Shown here one piece after another: positions 1-6,254 of a stretch of DNA of 8,947 bases. The translations under genes were made by a program, and so were the position numbers. Below the pieces are notes generated by a model. It was not told the origin of the DNA, searched no databases, and saw nothing but the letters and a program-made list of their open reading frames with translations. This DNA is from Candidatus Krumholzibacteriota bacterium. Its GTDB lineage: Bacteria > Krumholzibacteriota > Krumholzibacteriia > Krumholzibacteriales > Krumholzibacteriaceae. The stretch is from NCBI GenBank assembly GCA_030672805.1, contig DAOVFR010000088.1:1-8947 (forward strand), read 5' to 3'. Positions within the stretch are counted from its first letter, which is position 1. Each line of letters opens with the position of its first letter.

Positions 1-91
1 CCGGGACGGATGCCTCGCTCCCCGCCGGAATTCCAGCCGCGCTCCTCGCCAGCATCGCCGCCAAAACGGTTATCGTGAAAACCATTCCCAT
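1..91 (-). CDS. N-terminus of a putative exported protein (partial, runs off left edge)
   Basis: An ATG at 91-89 opens a frame that stays open to the window edge (30 codons). It follows an AAGGAGG Shine-Dalgarno (103-109, minus strand) with an 11-nt spacer. The product begins MGMVFTITVLAAMLARSAAG, a hydrophobic stretch ending in small residues, which resembles a signal peptide or signal anchor, although it lacks the usual positive N-terminal charge. A second ATG two codons further in (85-83) is less well spaced. The frame is also open upstream as far as a TAA near 190, so a longer product starting at a rare codon cannot be excluded. Family and function are unknown because only 30 residues are visible. 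The call rests on the ribosome-binding site and the hydrophobic start. Confidence 0.42.
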   Translation of the reverse strand, partial: MGMVFTITVLAAMLARSAAGIPAGSEASVP

Positions 92-301
92 ATTCAGTAT
101 CGCCTCCTTCCTCTCTCCCGCTCCGATCTTCCGAGTGAATCTCAAGACACCATTGAACTGCCTGTAATGCTTGTACCACTTTTTATGTTAGTCCAGAGAT
201 TTTTTCAAATCCAGGGAAACCCCCTCCAACCACAGGATGCGATGAGCCGACATCGAGATGCCAATCCTCCTCATCGATGCAGACCGTTAGAGAAGATAAG
301 C

Positions 302-330
302 TTGACTTGTAACGACAGCATTCCTATAAT
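302..330 (+). promoter_or_regulatory. sigma70-type promoter of the abiE remnant
   Basis: TTGACT (302-307) and TATAAT (325-330) are separated by exactly 17 nt, one mismatch from consensus. A start of transcription near 337 would give a leader of about 30 nt before the antitoxin ATG at 369, which has AAGGA at 361-365 (a short 3-nt spacer). The promoter is much better preserved than the genes it serves. Confidence 0.75.
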
Positions 331-355
331 CATTCCAGATAATTAACTATGGAAT
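319..355. promoter_or_regulatory. possible AbiEi operator: repeats over the -10 and start site
   Basis: CATTCC occurs at 319-324 and again at 331-336, each followed by an ATAAT-containing stretch (an imperfect direct repeat). ATTCCA (332-337) and TGGAAT (350-355) form a 6-bp inverted repeat across the expected transcription start. AbiEi antitoxins are known to repress their own promoter by binding inverted repeats, so these are plausible operator half-sites. The arms are short and chance similarity is possible. Confidence 0.3.
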
Positions 356-368
356 ACATTAAGGAAAT

Positions 369-977
369 ATGCGGAAGCCGACCAACACAGAAAAAGTTCT
401 GAAGCTCGTCCATGAATATGGAATTCTTCGTCCACGTGATCTGGATAAACACGGAATCCCTCGACGCTACTTGAGTCTACTGTATCAGCGCAGGCTCTTG
501 CATCGTAGTGGCCGGGGACTATATGAACTGCCCGACTCGGATATCTCGGAACACCGGACACTCACTCAGGTCTGCAAACGCGTTCCGGGAGGCGTGGTCT
601 GCCTCCTGTCAGCACTGCGCTTCCATGACCTCACGTCTCAGCAGCCCCAATAGGTCTGGCTGGCGCTTGAAAGAAGCAGGAACCCGATCCTGAAGATAAA
701 GGATCTGCCCATCCGGAAAGTGCGTTTCTCTAAACCTGCGTTTTCAGAGGGTATCGAGAAACATATTGTGAACGGAGTGAATGTCCGGGTTTACAGTGTT
801 GCGAAGACCGTTGCGGATTGTTTCAAGTATCGCAACAAGATCGGGCTGGACGTCGCTCTTGAAGCACTTCGAGAATGCAGACGTGAACGTCGTTGCACAA
901 ATGATGAGCTGTGGCATTCCGCAAAAATCTGCCGGGTAGCCAACGTGATGCGGCCATATATGGAGATGATGTCATGA
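369..977 (+). pseudogene. abiEi: AbiEi-family type IV antitoxin, interrupted by an in-frame TAG
   Basis: Read through codon 95, this frame gives about 202 residues, close to the usual AbiEi length of roughly 200. Residues ~5-60 form the N-terminal winged helix (start MRKPTNTEKVLKLVHEYGIL; then 'RGLYELPD'). The C-terminal domain carries the family signature 'VYSVAKTVADCFKYRNKIG' and 'DVALEALRE'. The lesion is TAG at 651-653: the same frame continues directly with 'VWLALERSRNP', where relatives as I recall them read '...EVWLAL', so a Glu/Gln/Lys codon has probably become TAG by one substitution. There is no frameshift. TAG is the normal terminator of the methyltransferase, the aminotransferase and the reductase in this window, so amber recoding is unlikely. 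AbiEi normally represses the operon and counters AbiEii. The truncated 94-residue product keeps only the DNA-binding part. Its TGA overlaps the toxin ATG (ATGA, 974-977), the arrangement typical of translationally coupled abiE pairs. Confidence 0.85.
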
Positions 978-1683
978 ACCGTTCGCACGACGGTCTCATC
1001 GCATCCATCCACCACCGATTATTGAATCTGAGCAAGGAACGTAATCAGGACTTTCAGTTTATTCTTTCACAGTATGGCTTGGAGCGTTTTCTTTATCGGA
1101 TCTCCAAGTCTGATTTCAATAACCAGTTTATCCTCAAGGGAGCCTTGTTGTTTCTAGTCTGGACCGGACACGGTTTCAGACCAACCAGAGACCTCGACCT
1201 TCTAGGTTTCGGAGACAGTTCAGCGGAAAGGCTCAAGAAGACCTTTCAGAGAAATTGCAGGCCATGGTTGACCTAGGCATGCAGAATAGCCGAATGAAGG
1301 ATTTTTTCGATATCCTGATGATTTCCCGCCAATTCAATTTCGACGGAAAGATTTTAGTCTATGCTATCCGGGCGACTTTTCAGCAACGGCAAACGGTGAT
1401 TCCAAAAACAGCACCGCTGGTATTGACTGATGAGTTCGCGACAGACCGGCAAAAGGCAATCCAATGGTCAGCATTTCCTCGCAAGATTCCCAATCAGGTT
1501 GCCGCGATTGGAGCATTTTTTCTATTCGTGATTGATATACTGATTCCTGGAATAATGGGCTTACTATATTTGGCTTTAGACGCAAATCATAGGAGGAATA
1601 TTTTATTATGGAAGTTTGCAAGTGCAATATTTGTCAGTCTTCAAATATGGAAAATCTTTTTAAGAAAGATTCATGGGACATAG
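974..1683 (+). pseudogene. abiEii: AbiEii/AbiGii-family nucleotidyltransferase toxin, internally deleted and frameshifted
   Basis: The first part (974-1276, 100 residues) has the nucleotidyltransferase core start: 'LKGALLFLVWTG' (54-65) then 'RPTRDLDLLGFG' (69-80) with the D73-x-D75 metal-binding pair. After 'LKKTFQ' it reads out of frame and stops at TAG 1274-1276. The family's C-terminal part appears in another frame from about 1246: 'EKLQAMVDLGMQNSRMKDFF', then 'AIRATFQQRQ' and 'LVLTDEF'. Relatives have on the order of 100 residues between these blocks, so an internal deletion joined two short similar sequences around 1243-1260 (GAAATTGC) and changed frame. AbiEii enzymes act as GTP-dependent or tRNA-directed nucleotidyltransferases that halt growth; this copy lacks the middle of the fold and should be inactive. 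Recognisable family sequence fades near 1500-1560. The open frame runs on to 1683 with a hydrophobic tail not typical of the family, overlapping the next gene by 76 bp. Confidence 0.83.
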
Positions 1684-2489
1684 TTCGATGCTCTGGTTGT
1701 GGTCTTGTCTTTGTAAAAAATATTCCTTGTGATACAAATTTGAAAAACATATACGATGCTGAATTTTTCAAAGATGGCCAGAAGTCGCCGATAGAAGGTT
1801 TAAGGTTTGATGATAGCCCTGCTTATATCAATGCTTCCAAACGATTAGAGAAGATTAGAAAAATGGGTTTTTCAAATGGTAGAATGCTTGATATTGGCTG
1901 TTCGACAGGTATTTTTCTAAAAGCTGCTTCCTCTCATTATGACGGTGTTGGCTTGGACATATCAAAATATGCAACTGAATTTGCAACCAATAATTTGGGC
2001 GTTAAGGCTAAATGCGGAACCATTTTTGACTTGAATTTTGAACAGAAGAACTTCGATATTATTACAATGTGGGATGTCATAGAACATGTGAGAGATCCGG
2101 ATAAATACATAGATAAAGTAAGTCAATTTATCCGCCCGGGAGGTCTTTTAGCTCTATCGACTGGTAACATTCAATCTTTAATGTTCAAAGTTCAAAAGAA
2201 AAAATGGCATTTATTAATACCCCCGCAACACTTATTTTATTTTAGTCCAAATACAATATCAATCCTGTTAGAAAACCATGGTTTTAAAATAATAAAGATT
2301 TCCTATGATGGCCAATATACTAATATTGGATACATAATTGATAAGTTAAAAAGAATACATACGAAAAACAAACTGATTAAATTTATGGACTTTTTTATAA
2401 AAACAATAAAGCTAAATAAATTAAATATTTATTTGAATTTATATGATGTCATTACAGTATACGCTCAACGGGATTCTGAAGACTGGTAG
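1608..2489 (+). CDS. class I SAM-dependent methyltransferase with N-terminal zinc-ribbon-like segment
   Basis: The 293-residue protein starts at ATG 1608 behind AGGAGG (1591-1596). The N-terminus has paired cysteines, C6-x2-C9 and C28-x2-C31 followed by 'GLVF', resembling the metal-binding knuckle seen ahead of many methyltransferases in sugar and surface-polysaccharide clusters. The Rossmann fold follows: motif I 'MLDIGCSTGIFLKAA' (93-107), the acidic end of beta-2 in 'GVGLDIS' (D117), 'TMWDVIEHVRDPD' (153-165) and post-motif 'IRPGGLLALSTGN' (175-187). 'PPQHLFYFS' (205-213) and 'LLENHGF' (220-226) are typical of this subgroup. The substrate cannot be read from the sequence. The gene is much richer in A+T than its neighbours and has no pathway partner here, so it looks horizontally acquired, perhaps cut off from a glycan cluster. 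It ends with TAG. All core motifs are present, so it is probably functional. Confidence 0.88.
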   Translation: MEVCKCNICQSSNMENLFKKDSWDIVRCSGCGLVFVKNIPCDTNLKNIYDAEFFKDGQKSPIEGLRFDDSPAYINASKRLEKIRKMGFSNGRMLDIGCSTGIFLKAASSHYDGVGLDISKYATEFATNNLGVKAKCGTIFDLNFEQKNFDIITMWDVIEHVRDPDKYIDKVSQFIRPGGLLALSTGNIQSLMFKVQKKKWHLLIPPQHLFYFSPNTISILLENHGFKIIKISYDGQYTNIGYIIDKLKRIHTKNKLIKFMDFFIKTIKLNKLNIYLNLYDVITVYAQRDSEDW

Positions 2490-2515
2490 ATGAATAGACT
2501 TATACTTAATCTGAG

Positions 2516-2638
2516 CGGTATTTCCGTTTAAATACCCCAATAAAAATCACTTGAAGGGTGACGGTAAAGGCTTATTATAAAGCCTATGACAACAAGAAAC
2601 CATCACCCATATCACCCATCAAGTGAAAGGGAATACCG
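2516..2638. repeat. nested imperfect inverted repeats, possible mobile-element end or structured element
   Basis: Four complementary elements lie within 123 bp. (a) TCACTTGAAGGGTGA (2547-2561) pairs with TCACCCATCAAGTGA (2612-2626), 14 of 15 positions. (b) Outside it, CGGTATTTCC (2516-2525) pairs with GGGAATACCG (2629-2638), 9 of 10. (c) Inside it, AGGCTT (2568-2573) pairs with AAGCCT (2580-2585). (d) GGTATTT (2517-2523) can alternatively pair with AAATACC (2530-2536). ATCACCCAT is also repeated in tandem (2602-2610 and 2611-2619). No U-tract follows, so a simple terminator is unlikely. This fills the gene-free interval 2490-2706; the rest of that interval shows no gene I can support. It adjoins the breakpoint of a truncated regulator, which favours a mobile-element remnant, but I do not recognise the family. 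Confidence 0.6.
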
Positions 2639-2706
2639 TGAGTAAGTATACATCTCCCTGTAGAATTTCGTGCCGGCGATATGCCGTAGCCTGGCAGCAA
2701 CGAGCA

Positions 2707-2802
2707 TTAGCGCTGACTATCCGTCCGGGAATGCCCCTTTATAGCAAGCCTTAAGCGGAAGTTAATGATCCCATCGAGCTGTCTGAAATCGAAATCAATC
2801 AT
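2707..2802 (-). pseudogene. N-terminal stub of a winged-helix transcriptional regulator
   Basis: An ATG at 2802-2800 overlaps the TGA of the membrane-protein gene (ATGA). It reads MIDFDFRQLDGIINFRLRLA followed by I, and then about ten residues that do not look like the family before TAA at 2709-2707. The first ~21 residues match the usual opening of small MarR/ArsR-like winged-helix regulators ('..LD..IH.R.RLAI..'), which are commonly about 100 residues long and coupled to a small membrane protein. The DNA-binding helices are missing, so the gene is broken at about 2740, next to the inverted-repeat element. The assignment rests on a short match plus the coupled position. Confidence 0.5.
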
Positions 2803-3118
2803 CTCTGTAATCCAATTTCTTTCTTCCAGCGATTATCAAGGATAATTCCCGGCACCAACTGTAAGGCTATTATCATTACACCGAGGAAAACAACCGTATG
2901 GTCTCTGGGCCATACAAACATCGCTACTGCGCCGATCCACAGATAAAGCCCAAGAATTGTATTGGTTTCCTGACCGAGATAATACCGCTGATATAATACC
3001 CGCAACCAATAACAGCTAAAAGACTCCATACAATAAATTGCCTCCCGTTATCAACAAACATCCTCTGGCTGTCGGCCATCATCTTCCGGATTAATACTGA
3101 TTCCTCTTCTATTGCCAT
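2799..3118 (-). pseudogene. small multi-TM membrane protein gene, frameshifted and probably internally deleted
   Basis: The first frame begins at ATG 3118 with MAIEEESVLIRKMMADSQRM, a charged segment, then the hydrophobic 'FIVWSLLAVIG'. The rest of the protein lies one frame over: 'YYLGQETNTILGLYLWIG', then 'AVAMFVWP' and 'VVFLGVMIIALQLVPGIIL', ending 'RWKKEIGLQR' and TGA at 2801-2799. The last block resembles the conserved end of a family of small integral membrane proteins encoded beside winged-helix regulators ('..QIVPGIIL..KWKK'), as I recall it. The switch lies between about 2985 and 3030. Joined, the pieces give ~106 residues with three hydrophobic segments, while remembered relatives are longer with more membrane passes, so an internal deletion is likely as well as the frameshift. 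Function of the family is unknown. The ribosome-binding site before 3118 is weak. Confidence 0.55.
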
Positions 3119-3166
3119 TTTTACATAAGAGCACCTGTCCGTTTAAAGTCCTTTCTTTCACAAAGT

Positions 3167-3194
3167 ATTATATTTTCCATGATAAGCATGCCAA
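3167..3194 (-). promoter_or_regulatory. sigma70-type promoter upstream of the broken membrane-protein/regulator pair
   Basis: On the minus strand TTGGCA (3194-3189) and a perfect TATAAT (3172-3167) are separated by 16 nt. Transcription would start near 3160 and enter the pseudogene beginning at 3118. A tiny 19-codon frame beginning at ATG 3180-3178 and ending with TAA just before that ATG is open, but has no support as a gene. The interval 3195-3327 contains nothing else that I can support. Confidence 0.55.
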
Positions 3195-3327
3195 GAAATG
3201 TATTCGGAGACTGCTAGTCGCCCAACAAGCTTAGTATTAGTTGCGGATGCGTCTGGCGAGCCTTATGCTTTGCAACGGAGCACTATCCTACCCAACTGCC
3301 TCCAGCGTGTCATGTGCCGGATCTGTA

Positions 3328-5646
3328 TTATCTGAGCAGCACCGCCTTCTTCGTGAATGTCCGTTCGCCGACGGCGAGGCGGAGGAAGTAAACGCCGCTC
3401 GCGACCTGTCTCCCGCCGTCGCCGCGGCCGTTCCATTCCGCCGTGTACCGTCCCTCGGGCAGTGCCCCATCCCTGATGACCGTGATCCGGCGGCCGGCGA
3501 CGTCGTACAGCTCGAGCCTGACGCGTGCCCGTCCCGCATTGCCAACGTCCTCACGCCCGATGGTGAATCCGATCGTCGTCGTCGGATTGAAAGGATTGGG
3601 ATAGTTCTGCGACAGCGTCGAGTGGATTGCCGGCGTGTCGAAACCGGTCAGGTCGTCGACCGTATGGAAGACGACATTGCTCCGTCTGCTCCAGTGCCCC
3701 TCGCCGTCGAAGGCCCTTGTATAATACGCGTAGTCGCCGAGCTCGTCCGGCCACCGGTGGTAGAACGTGTCGGGATGCGCCGCGGCGAGGACCGTCTTTG
3801 CCTCGTAATCGGCAACCGGGTTGATGAGATCGATATAGATACCCTCTTCGGCAACCCAGTCGTCGGTGATGTACGAGAACCGTACCCGCAGGACGGCACC
3901 GTCCGTCACCCCCGGTACAGAGCCGAGGTAGAATTCGCCCGATACCCAGCCGCCCGAGCTGCCCGTAATCCCGTTTCCGCGGTTCGTTCCGTTCGGGTTG
4001 AAATCCGTCGTCCTGTCACCCGGAACGGTCTGCCAGGTGAGACCCTCGTCGAGACTCACCTCGAGATATGCATAATCCCAGTTGATCTCGATATCGTACC
4101 AGAGGAAGCACTCGAGCACGGTGCCGAGCGAGATCGGGTAGATCGACTCCATCGTCATGTACCGGCTCATTCCGTTCCCGCTGCCCGAATAGTAACTCAG
4201 GCCCCCGTCAGCCGCGCGGCTCAACGTCTTCGAGAATCCGTCGAGTGTCCAGAGGTCCTGCCCCGTTAGGCACGAGTCGAGCACCCCCGAGAGATTCCTG
4301 TATTCGACAAGCTCGTAGCCCGCCGGCTCGTTCGGGTCGGAGGGTTCGTGCCCGCTCCAGGAAATGCGGTAATTCGGCGGGTTGAGAATCGTGACGTCGT
4401 ACATCGCCGGCACACCGGGACCGAGGACGGTGTACGGCTCTCCCGCCCTTCTCAACAGTGTGAGATTCAGCTCGAGCACCTTCTCGAAGGTCGGTTGTAT
4501 CAGCGTGTCCGGAGGAGCGAAGCCGCCCTCCTCGTAACTGTTGAGCTCGATCGTGTAGCAGTAGATCTTGTTTTTCTGGGTCCGCTCGCCGAATGCCCAG
4601 TCGTCCGTGTCGCCGTTCGTCACGTAGATCGCGCCCATCGCGGTGTTTCCGACATAGTAGTCGATCCCCCGCGCCAGCGAGTCTCCAAGCGTGAAGAAGA
4701 GCTCGTGCTCGTCGGTGTATAGCGGTGCGTACCCCCACGGAAAGAGCACCAGCTCGCTGTACGAGTGGTACGAGAGGGCAACCGAGAAATCCCGGCCCGC
4801 GCAGAAATCGCGCACGGCCTGCGTTTCCGGCTCGCTGAACGGGGCGGTGCCCCTGTAGACTTCCGAGGACGGATTGGGTGAGCTTCCCGAATTATCGTAT
4901 CCCCACATGTAACTGTAGTTCCGGTTCGGGTCGACACCGAACGTACCGTCGCCGTTATTGCGCCGGTTCTTCCTCCACCAGGTCCACCAGTCGCCGGTGT
5001 GGTTGTTCTGTACGTAGACGTGCCCGTCCGGATTGATCATCGGCGCGATCCATACCTCGCGGTTATCGACGAGATCGCGTATCTGCGTGCTCGTTGCATA
5101 ATTGGTGAGCAGGTATTCGGCGAAGAGCAGCGGGACATCGACCGACATGAGCTCCCGTGCGTGGTGGCATCCCATGATGAAGACCTCCGCCTCCGGCTCG
5201 TCCGAGTCCGCGTTGTCCGAGATCTTGATCGCACGTATCAGGCGTCCCTCGATCGACGTGCCGAGCGTGTCGATCCTGGTCAGATCCGGGTACTCCCCGG
5301 CCAGCGAATCGAGCACGCCGTTCATCTCGTCGTACGTATGGTAAGCCCCGAGATTCTCGTCGAGGGCGGCGGCAGCCGTGAGGCATTCCCGTTCCAGCAC
5401 CGCGATCGGAACCCCCTTCGACGAGAGCCAGTGGATCTGAGAGTCCGAAACGGCAAGATCAACGCGGCCGTCCGGGTAGACCGCCAGTATGTCGATGTTC
5501 CGCTCGATGAGCTCCCGCTGCGAGAGCGCGCGAGAGAGCCGTGTTCTTACGAGCGCGGTCGGCTTTTCCCTCGAGGCGTGAAGATCTGCGCATATCATGA
5601 GCAAAACAAGCTGGATCAGGACGAGTGCGAGGTAACTACGCTTCAA
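3328..5646 (-). CDS. secreted M14-family zinc carboxypeptidase with immune-inhibitor-A-like domain and FlgD-like C-terminal sorting tail
   Basis: I start it at TTG 5646-5644 (772 residues), which has AAGGGAGGG (5651-5659) just upstream and a clean signal peptide (residues 1-24, ending 'ICADLHA'). The frame is open 26 codons further, but without a ribosome-binding site. Residues 25-100 look like a propeptide. The catalytic domain (~102-399) keeps every M14 ligand: 'CHHARE' gives zinc His162 and Glu165; 'GVDPNRNY' gives substrate-binding Asn241 and Arg242; 'YRGTAPFSEPET' follows; 'SYHSY' gives zinc His294; 'YTIELN' gives catalytic Glu367. A beta-rich segment at ~458-606 ('YLEVSLDEGLTWQ', 'GGWVSGEFYLG', 'VRFSYITDDWVAEEGIYID') matches the MAM-like domain found in immune-inhibitor-A proteases. 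The tail (679-772) is 'SQNYPNPFNPTTTIGF', 'LELYDVAGRRI' and 'VASGVYFLRL', the FlgD-like or type IX-type sorting domain. It likely removes C-terminal amino acids from peptides outside the cell or at its surface. It appears to stand alone, divergent from the FmdB gene. Confidence 0.93.
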   Translation of the reverse strand: MKRSYLALVLIQLVLLMICADLHASREKPTALVRTRLSRALSQRELIERNIDILAVYPDGRVDLAVSDSQIHWLSSKGVPIAVLERECLTAAAALDENLGAYHTYDEMNGVLDSLAGEYPDLTRIDTLGTSIEGRLIRAIKISDNADSDEPEAEVFIMGCHHARELMSVDVPLLFAEYLLTNYATSTQIRDLVDNREVWIAPMINPDGHVYVQNNHTGDWWTWWRKNRRNNGDGTFGVDPNRNYSYMWGYDNSGSSPNPSSEVYRGTAPFSEPETQAVRDFCAGRDFSVALSYHSYSELVLFPWGYAPLYTDEHELFFTLGDSLARGIDYYVGNTAMGAIYVTNGDTDDWAFGERTQKNKIYCYTIELNSYEEGGFAPPDTLIQPTFEKVLELNLTLLRRAGEPYTVLGPGVPAMYDVTILNPPNYRISWSGHEPSDPNEPAGYELVEYRNLSGVLDSCLTGQDLWTLDGFSKTLSRAADGGLSYYSGSGNGMSRYMTMESIYPISLGTVLECFLWYDIEINWDYAYLEVSLDEGLTWQTVPGDRTTDFNPNGTNRGNGITGSSGGWVSGEFYLGSVPGVTDGAVLRVRFSYITDDWVAEEGIYIDLINPVADYEAKTVLAAAHPDTFYHRWPDELGDYAYYTRAFDGEGHWSRRSNVVFHTVDDLTGFDTPAIHSTLSQNYPNPFNPTTTIGFTIGREDVGNAGRARVRLELYDVAGRRITVIRDGALPEGRYTAEWNGRGDGGRQVASGVYFLRLAVGERTFTKKAVLLR

Positions 5647-5797
5647 GATGCCCTCCCTTGCCGGTTTTCCCCCCGTCTCCGGGCCGGCGGGGTAAATTCG
5701 ACCGAACATACGACCAAATAACAAAATATGTTAATACAATGATATCATATTTCCCGCTGCCGCGGTATCCATTTCCCGCACACGGTGATGACGGGTA

Positions 5798-5826
5798 TTG
5801 ACAAACAGGCATCATCTATTTATGAT
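5798..5826 (+). promoter_or_regulatory. near-consensus sigma70-type promoter of the fmdB-like gene
   Basis: A perfect TTGACA (5798-5803) and TATGAT (5821-5826) are spaced by 17 nt. Transcription would begin near 5833, about 40 nt before the ATG at 5873. The rest of the divergent interval (5647-5797) includes an A+T-rich stretch at 5715-5755 that probably carries the carboxypeptidase promoter, but I cannot pick confident hexamers there. Confidence 0.78.
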
Positions 5827-5872
5827 TGTTTCCGTTATACCGGGATTGAAATACAGGGAGACTTGATCAGGA

Positions 5873-6145
5873 ATGCCTACATACCATTACGAGTGCGAAC
5901 GGTGCGGGCACGAGTTCGAGATCGAGCAGCGGATCACCGACCCGCCGCGGAAACGGTGCCCCAGGTGCCGAGGGAGCGTATACCGGGTCATCCATCCCGT
6001 CTGTCATATTCTGAAGGGTAGCGGATTCTACCGCACCGATTACCGCAGCGATGATTACAGGAAAAAGGCGGAGGCGGAATCCGCCGAATCGAAACCGGAA
6101 AGCACGAAGAAGTCGAAGGACGGGAAAAAGAAACAAGCCGGCTGA
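5873..6145 (+). CDS. FmdB-family zinc-ribbon protein
   Basis: The 90-residue protein opens with the family hallmark MPTYHYECERCGHEFE. Cys8, Cys11, Cys29 and Cys32 (CxxCG ... CPxC) form a zinc ribbon of the FmdB/CxxC_CxxC_SSSS type. 'KGSGFYRTDY' (48-57) is the conserved post-ribbon motif. The tail from ~65 is rich in Lys, Glu and Ser and probably disordered, as is usual. The name comes from a putative regulator of formamidase/amidase genes; the role of most members is unproven, and nucleic-acid or protein binding is the usual guess. The start is secure from the family N-terminus. AGGGAG at 5855-5860 is the best ribosome-binding site, although its 12-nt spacer is long. It is a single-gene unit with its own promoter and a stem-loop downstream. 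Confidence 0.92.
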   Translation: MPTYHYECERCGHEFEIEQRITDPPRKRCPRCRGSVYRVIHPVCHILKGSGFYRTDYRSDDYRKKAEAESAESKPESTKKSKDGKKKQAG

Positions 6146-6176
6146 CACCGGGTCAATAATCAACCGTATAATAACA

Positions 6177-6210
6177 CAAGGCCTGTGATTGATAACCGTC
6201 ACAGGCCTTG
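6177..6210. terminator. stem-loop between convergent genes, probable bidirectional terminator
   Basis: CAAGGCCTGTGA (6177-6188) and TCACAGGCCTTG (6199-6210) form a perfect 12-bp stem with a 10-nt loop. On the minus strand the stem is followed by a T-rich run (TTGTGTTATTAT), so it best terminates the aminotransferase operon ending at 6255. On the plus strand no U-tract follows, so termination of the FmdB transcript there would be weaker. A smaller 5-bp hairpin (6222-6234) lies between it and the operon. Confidence 0.72.
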
Positions 6211-6254
6211 CAGTATCTCCGACGCTCGCAGCGTAAGACCGGTCCGGGTGGTGT

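Noticed and set aside
651..653. Amber codon reassignment or pyrrolysine/readthrough in abiEi
   Set aside because: TAG is the ordinary stop of the methyltransferase, aminotransferase and reductase genes, and the partner toxin is also broken, so a nonsense mutation is simpler.
2638..2754. Short plus-strand frame (GTG start, 38 codons) after the inverted repeats as a transposase or peptide gene
   Set aside because: No ribosome-binding site at a good distance, no recognised motif, and a minus-strand frame over the same DNA looks equally plausible.
3195..3327. Integron attC-like site near GCCCAAC/ACCCAAC
   Set aside because: Both sevenmers are in the same orientation and no complementary GTTRRRY partner with L-boxes could be found.
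3241..4269. Plus-strand open frame of 342 codons
   Set aside because: Mostly antisense to the carboxypeptidase C-terminal domains, Arg/Val-rich composition, no family features.
4999..5721. Plus-strand open frame of 240 codons over the carboxypeptidase N-terminus
   Set aside because: Antisense shadow of a gene with all M14 catalytic residues; charged low-complexity translation.
5647..5724. Carboxypeptidase start at the upstream TTG (5724) or ATG (5709)
   Set aside because: Neither has a Shine-Dalgarno, and both would put ~20-26 residues before the signal peptide; TTG 5646 has AAGGGAGGG just upstream.
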